This document shows, piece after piece, positions 6,795-10,049 of a stretch of 10,049 bases of DNA. The stretch covers positions 1 through 10,049 of the forward strand of contig LSCM01000031.1 of assembly GCA_001577185.1 (NCBI GenBank). The letters are read 5' to 3'. The translations under genes and the position numbers were made by a program. A model generated the notes under the pieces. The model had not been told where the DNA came from. It ran no database searches and saw only the letters and a program-made list of their open reading frames with translations. Source of the DNA: Cloacimonetes bacterium TCS62 (lineage in GTDB: Bacteria; Cloacimonadota; Cloacimonadia; Cloacimonadales; TCS61). Position 1 is the first letter of the stretch. Each line of letters starts with the position of its first letter.

Positions 6795-7678
6795 CTTTCC
6801 TCCTTGAAACCGGGAATATCCTCAACTTTTTCGATTTTTTTATCAAGTTTCCCAATAATTTCGATAATTTTATTATAGACATCTACTATCACCCAATCTG
6901 GTGTTGATGCCCCAGCTGTGATACCAATATCCTCTGTTTTAGAGAACCATTTTTTTTTGATCTCACAAGCTGTTTCTACATGATATGTCTTAACATATTT
7001 TCCACTTATTTTGGCAAGCATTTTTGTGTTTGAACTATTTTTCCCACCAACTACGATCATAGCATCGCTAATTTTTGCTAGTTCTATTGTTGAGTTTTGT
7101 CGCACAGAAGTTGCATTGCAGATCGTATTAATTATTCTCATTTCTTCAGATCGTTTAACCAATTCACTCACTAATTTTTGGAAATCATTTATACTTCTGG
7201 TAGTTTGAGATATCACACCGACTTTCTTAAAACTCATGTCCGGCAGCTCTGTTGCATTTGCAACTATGAGGGCATCGCCATTAATGTATGAATAGAGTGA
7301 TTTTACTTCCGGATGATCTTTATCCCCCAGAATTATTATTTTATATCCCTCTTTATCTAATTCCTCGGCGAATTTTTGTGTTTTTGAAACATAGGGACAA
7401 GTTGCATTTATTATCTCTATTTCCTTCTCTTTTAACCTATCTAACACATTTTTTTTCACACCATGTGATCGTATGATAGTTGCTCTATTTTTTATCTGTG
7501 AAATATTGTCGACCGCTAAGATATTTTTGCTCTCAAGTTTGCTTACCATTTGCGGATTATGTATTATTGGCCCTAACGTAACTGTTTGATGATTTTCTTT
7601 TGCAGCTTTTAATGCCATTTTAATGGCTCTTTTTACACCGAAACAAAATCCTGAATTCTTAGCTAATCTTAAATTCAT
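6791..7678 (-). CDS. ispH: 4-hydroxy-3-methylbut-2-enyl diphosphate reductase
   Basis: Iron-sulfur enzyme of the last step of the MEP pathway; it reduces HMBPP to isopentenyl and dimethylallyl diphosphate in the cytoplasm. The 295-residue length is usual. The three cluster cysteines are present: Cys12 (GFCFGVKRA), Cys94 (NATCPYV) and Cys187 (NTICNATSVRQ). Substrate-pocket residues are also seen: His40 (GPIIHNP), His72 (RSHGV), His122 and Glu124 (DHPEV), Thr160 (SQTTRS), the GGKNSSNT segment and GASTPDWVI near the C terminus. The ATG at 7678 overlaps the plsC stop by four bases (ATGA), and an AAGGAG at 7687-7692 precedes it by eight bases. Its stop overlaps the rpsA start in the same way. It implies that the organism makes isoprenoids by the MEP rather than the mevalonate route. 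Confidence 0.97.
   Translation of the reverse strand: MNLRLAKNSGFCFGVKRAIKMALKAAKENHQTVTLGPIIHNPQMVSKLESKNILAVDNISQIKNRATIIRSHGVKKNVLDRLKEKEIEIINATCPYVSKTQKFAEELDKEGYKIIILGDKDHPEVKSLYSYINGDALIVANATELPDMSFKKVGVISQTTRSINDFQKLVSELVKRSEEMRIINTICNATSVRQNSTIELAKISDAMIVVGGKNSSNTKMLAKISGKYVKTYHVETACEIKKKWFSKTEDIGITAGASTPDWVIVDVYNKIIEIIGKLDKKIEKVEDIPGFKEER
6799..6805 (-). promoter_or_regulatory. Perfect Shine-Dalgarno of rpsA
   Basis: AAGGAGG on the minus strand, four bases before the ATG at 6794 and wholly inside the end of ispH. It is the strongest ribosome binding site in the window, which fits the high demand for a ribosomal protein in an otherwise coupled operon and supports the chosen start. 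Confidence 0.85.
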
Positions 7679-8265
7679 TTTTTCAACTCCTTGACCTTTT
7701 GGAAAACTAAATTAGCTAGTTTACGATAATTATTTCTATTCTCTTCCCAATCAACAAAATCTTCCAATTTAATCCTCTTACCTATATATATTTTTAATCT
7801 CTCTTTCCCAAATAAGCATTTCCAGAACTTATTAGAATTTTCAATATAGATTGGTACAATTTCAATTTTCATTTGAATTGCAAATTTGCCAATACCTGCT
7901 TTTATACTTGTGCCATTTCTAGTCCCTTGCGGAAAGATCAGTATTGAGTGCCCTAATTGCAGTACATTTTGCACGTTTTTAATCGCACTTTTATCAATCA
8001 TACCTCTTTTTACCGGTATTGCATTAACCGATTTTAGGAACTTACCAAAAATCTTATTTTTAAATAATTCAGATTTTGCCAAATAGTGGATCTCTTTTGG
8101 TAGAATCGCCCCAATAAATGGAGGATCCAGAAGAGATATGTGATTTGCTGCTAGTATACAATTTTCAATATCTTCTAATCTCTCTTTGTTTATTACCTGC
8201 AATCGGAAAAATACTTTGATAAAAATAAATATAGCAGATGTTAAAGTGTTATAGAGATTTTTCAA
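7675..8265 (-). CDS. plsC: 1-acyl-sn-glycerol-3-phosphate acyltransferase (PlsC family)
   Basis: Transfers an acyl chain to lysophosphatidic acid to make phosphatidic acid, the precursor of membrane phospholipids, at the inner membrane. At 196 residues it is a short member of the family. A hydrophobic N-terminal segment (about 5-22) probably anchors it. The HX4D motif is NHISLLD (His42, Asp47), PVKRG (84-88) is the second block, FPQGTRNG (111-118) the third and VPIYI (137-141) the fourth. The third block has Gln where FPEGTR is commoner. The start is TTG 8265, one base after the cmk stop and four bases after GAGGG (8270-8274). The frame is closed by a stop at 8281-8283 and no ATG or other start lies between, and the next Met (residue 89) would remove the catalytic motif, so TTG is well supported. 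The stop overlaps the ispH ATG. Confidence 0.92.
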   Translation of the reverse strand: MKNLYNTLTSAIFIFIKVFFRLQVINKERLEDIENCILAANHISLLDPPFIGAILPKEIHYLAKSELFKNKIFGKFLKSVNAIPVKRGMIDKSAIKNVQNVLQLGHSILIFPQGTRNGTSIKAGIGKFAIQMKIEIVPIYIENSNKFWKCLFGKERLKIYIGKRIKLEDFVDWEENRNNYRKLANLVFQKVKELKK

Positions 8266-8266
8266 T

Positions 8267-8935
8267 TTACCCTCGAATAATTACATCATAAATGAATTCT
8301 ACTTGATCTGTGATAGTCATTTGAGTAGTATCAATTGGGATTGCATCTTTTGCTTGCTTTAATGGAGAGTTCTTCCTGTTGGAATCGTTTTTATCTCGCC
8401 AGATCAATTCATTTTCGATATCTTCCAATTTAAGATCTTCACCTTTTTCTTGAGCTTCTTTCCATCTACGCTGTGCTCTTGTGTGAACATCAGCTATCAT
8501 AAAAAATTTGAAATCAGCATTAGGGAAAACCACCGTTCCGATATCCCTTCCGTCCATGATTATTCCGCCTTTATCCCCCATCTTTCGCTGCAATTCTACC
8601 ATTTTTGCACGTACTGAACCTATCACAGCGATTTCCGATGATAACTTGGTGATATCTGCTTGGCGTATACGCTCACTTACCTCTTCACCATTCAAGAATA
8701 CCTTATTACCTTTCCCAGAATACTCGATCCTTATTGAGATTTTATCCAACATTTTTTCTAATTCCAAATCATTCTCCAGATCAACATCATTTTTTAAGGC
8801 AGATAATCCACATGCTCGATACATTACTCCCGTATCGATATAAACATATTCCAATTTTTTAGCCAAAAGCTTAGCTGTAGTACTTTTCCCAGAAGCGGCT
8901 GGTCCGTCTATAGCAATAATATATTTTTTTTTCAT
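8267..8935 (-). CDS. cmk: Cytidylate (CMP/dCMP) kinase
   Basis: Phosphorylates CMP and dCMP with ATP, feeding CTP for nucleic acids and phospholipid synthesis, in the cytoplasm. 222 residues, the normal size. The P-loop is GPAASGKST (11-19), followed by IDTGVMYRA (33-41), the MDGRDIGTVVFPNA block (127-140, nucleotide binding), the LID arginines in RAQRR (153-157), WRDKNDSNR (179-187) with SPL, and the usual C-terminal IDTTQMT (201-207). All key residues are present. The ATG at 8935 is preceded by GAGGA at 8941-8945, which overlaps the TGA stop of the upstream gene; only eight bases separate the genes. It is the head of the conserved cmk-plsC-ispH-rpsA order known in several bacterial phyla. 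Confidence 0.97.
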   Translation of the reverse strand: MKKKYIIAIDGPAASGKSTTAKLLAKKLEYVYIDTGVMYRACGLSALKNDVDLENDLELEKMLDKISIRIEYSGKGNKVFLNGEEVSERIRQADITKLSSEIAVIGSVRAKMVELQRKMGDKGGIIMDGRDIGTVVFPNADFKFFMIADVHTRAQRRWKEAQEKGEDLKLEDIENELIWRDKNDSNRKNSPLKQAKDAIPIDTTQMTITDQVEFIYDVIIRG

Positions 8936-8943
8936 AATGTTCC

Positions 8944-9393
8944 TCAGAATCTATAGGATAAACTTAATGTATTTTCTTCAAATTTTAGATGGATCCTATC
9001 TTTTGTCTTCTCAAAATCAAAAAGATGAGCATCCACAAAAGCGTCAATAGTAGATAAAAATATTACAGTACCTAACCACCACAGATCATTTTGTTTTTTA
9101 TAATAATAATCTAAATACTTATTATAATAATCTTCATTTTCGGTTGATTTATACTTTTCATAGTAATGATCTGACCTTAACTGATGATGAATAGAAATTC
9201 CCAGTAAGCTGGATTCTAATGCAAATATAAAACCAGATTTGATATATTTTTGATTGTAGAATTGGCCTCCTCCCGGGACAATAAATGAGTAAGCTGCTGC
9301 TTTCAATGGCTTTTTAGTAGCGGGAATTTCCTCTTTTGCAAAGATACAGGTTGAAAATACTAATAACCAGAACAACATCTGAAATTTACGCAT
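8944..9393 (-). CDS. DUF5683-like small envelope protein of unknown function
   Basis: 149 residues. Residues 1-19 form a signal peptide (MRKF, hydrophobic core, cut near FA/KE). Then comes the segment AAAYSFIVPGGGQFYNQKY (about 32-50) with the PGGGQFYN motif, a hydrophobic helix (about 53-66), a Tyr/Lys-rich helical middle (about 75-100) and a second hydrophobic segment with DAFVDAHLF (about 117-125). It ends in LSLSYRF, whose final Phe is as seen in outer-membrane proteins. The PGGGQFYN plus DA.VDAHL pattern resembles the DUF5683 family, found widely in FCB bacteria; this is recognition by eye. No biochemical role is known to me. The ATG at 9393 overlaps the upstream gene by eight bases, with a weak AGAG before it, and cmk follows eight bases later, so it is embedded in the operon. 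Confidence 0.8.
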   Translation of the reverse strand: MRKFQMLFWLLVFSTCIFAKEEIPATKKPLKAAAYSFIVPGGGQFYNQKYIKSGFIFALESSLLGISIHHQLRSDHYYEKYKSTENEDYYNKYLDYYYKKQNDLWWLGTVIFLSTIDAFVDAHLFDFEKTKDRIHLKFEENTLSLSYRF

Positions 9394-10049
9394 TTTTTAA
9401 TTTCTCTTTTAATGATTGGAAAAACAGAGGGATCATGATCTCATGATGACCAATAAAATAATATCCTTTACCGCCACTAGCCGTTGGACGATCCACTATA
9501 TTTACTTGTGGTCTATAATGCATGTTCATATCAAATACTGCCGTGTAGAAATTTTCTAAAGGAAAACCTAAATTACGTACAATCGTCACAGCTTTCAAAA
9601 AAACTTCCGGCATAATAACAGCCGATCCAAAATTCAAGAAGATCCCACCATCGTTTAACGTTTTTACTTGCTGGCAAAAAATTCTGAAATCCCGCAGTGA
9701 ACAATCTCCAATAGCTGCTCCATTCGCCGTTTCATGCTGGTGAACAATATCAGTTCCCAAAGCTACATGAACAGTAAATGGAATTTTCTTTCTCTCGGCA
9801 GCACCAAATAGAGAAAGAGAACTATGAGGTATATCTTTGTTATCTAAGTATTTTCCAATAGCCTCACCATAACCAAGCTCATCTTTAAAACCGGCACTAA
9901 TTATATTATTTATACCATCGCAAGTTTCTTCTACCATACCAAAAGAGCCATCCCCCAAAGTATTTGAAACATCTTCTGAAGTTTCGCCGAATTGTGCAAT
10001 TTCAAAATCGTGGATAACAACCGACCCATTAGAAGCTAAAGCCTTAATA
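9386..10049 (-). CDS. Conserved cytoplasmic protein of unassigned function (partial, 5' end outside window)
   Basis: The last 220 codons and the TAA stop (9386-9388) are present; the frame stays open to the edge, so the N terminus is missing. A TTG at 9956-9958 could be taken for a start, but 30 further codons upstream continue a conserved-looking sequence (NGSVVIHDFEIAQFGETSED), so the true start lies outside. The visible blocks look like a soluble alpha/beta enzyme: GDGSFGMVEET, HVALGTDIVHQH, NGAAIGDCSLRDFR, FLNFGSAVIMPEVFLKA, and RPTASGGKGYYFIGHHEIMIP near the end. His, Asp and Gly-rich motifs suggest a catalytic or nucleotide/ligand site. I could not assign a family; a distant deoxyhypusine-synthase-like Rossmann protein came to mind without firm support. 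There is no signal peptide or membrane segment in the visible part. It overlaps the DUF5683-like gene by eight bases and is probably co-transcribed. Confidence 0.85.
   Translation of the reverse strand, partial: IKALASNGSVVIHDFEIAQFGETSEDVSNTLGDGSFGMVEETCDGINNIISAGFKDELGYGEAIGKYLDNKDIPHSSLSLFGAAERKKIPFTVHVALGTDIVHQHETANGAAIGDCSLRDFRIFCQQVKTLNDGGIFLNFGSAVIMPEVFLKAVTIVRNLGFPLENFYTAVFDMNMHYRPQVNIVDRPTASGGKGYYFIGHHEIMIPLFFQSLKEKLKNA

Noticed and set aside
8508..8843. Plus-strand 111-residue frame opposite cmk
   Set aside because: It is the antisense shadow of a clear, fully conserved cmk gene, with no ribosome binding site or recognisable motif.
9956..9958. TTG as start of the right-edge gene
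   Set aside because: The frame is open for 30 more codons to the window edge with conserved-looking sequence, so the gene is cut off rather than starting here.

Overview
The window looks like a chromosomal segment of an AT-rich, Gram-negative bacterium of the Fibrobacteres-Chlorobi-Bacteroidetes (FCB) assemblage or a related candidate phylum such as Cloacimonadota. The evidence is a very long gingipain-type (C25) secreted peptidase ending in a YPNPFNP...FlgD-like C-terminal sorting domain, a DUF5683-type envelope protein, and a cmk-plsC-ispH-rpsA housekeeping cluster. The exact phylum is an inference.

Left part (+ strand, 1-3958). The window opens inside the last 21 codons of a gene whose product ends almost exactly like the next protein, so two paralogous secreted proteins lie in tandem. 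An 87-base spacer with a hairpin follows, then a 1267-residue C25-family cysteine peptidase with a signal peptide, propeptide, catalytic His/Cys pair, a stack of beta-sandwich modules and a sorting tail.

Junction (3959-4041). The convergent genes meet over a long AT-rich hairpin with a run of seven U on the minus-strand side. It probably serves as a shared terminator.

Right part (- strand, 10049 down to 4042). In transcription order: an unassigned conserved protein (5' end outside the window), a small DUF5683-like envelope protein, cmk (CMP kinase), plsC (acyl-glycerophosphate acyltransferase), ispH (last step of the MEP isoprenoid pathway), rpsA (ribosomal protein S1) and aroK (shikimate kinase). 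From the unassigned gene to rpsA, neighbours overlap by 4-8 bases or are separated by 1-8 bases, so this looks like one translationally coupled operon. A strong hairpin plus U-tract follows rpsA and runs directly into the aroK ribosome binding site. aroK is therefore either attenuated read-through or separately transcribed. The S1 protein has six S1 domains flanked by long Lys/Glu-rich low-complexity ends.

I see no tRNA, rRNA, CRISPR array, insertion sequence or phage gene, and no stretch above 300 bases lacks a gene. I also found no clear candidate for a wholly new multi-gene system. The points most worth a second look are the tandem peptidase paralogues, the charged tails of S1, the terminator abutting the aroK start, an 18-bp palindrome over the rpsA stop codon, and the unassigned gene at the right edge.
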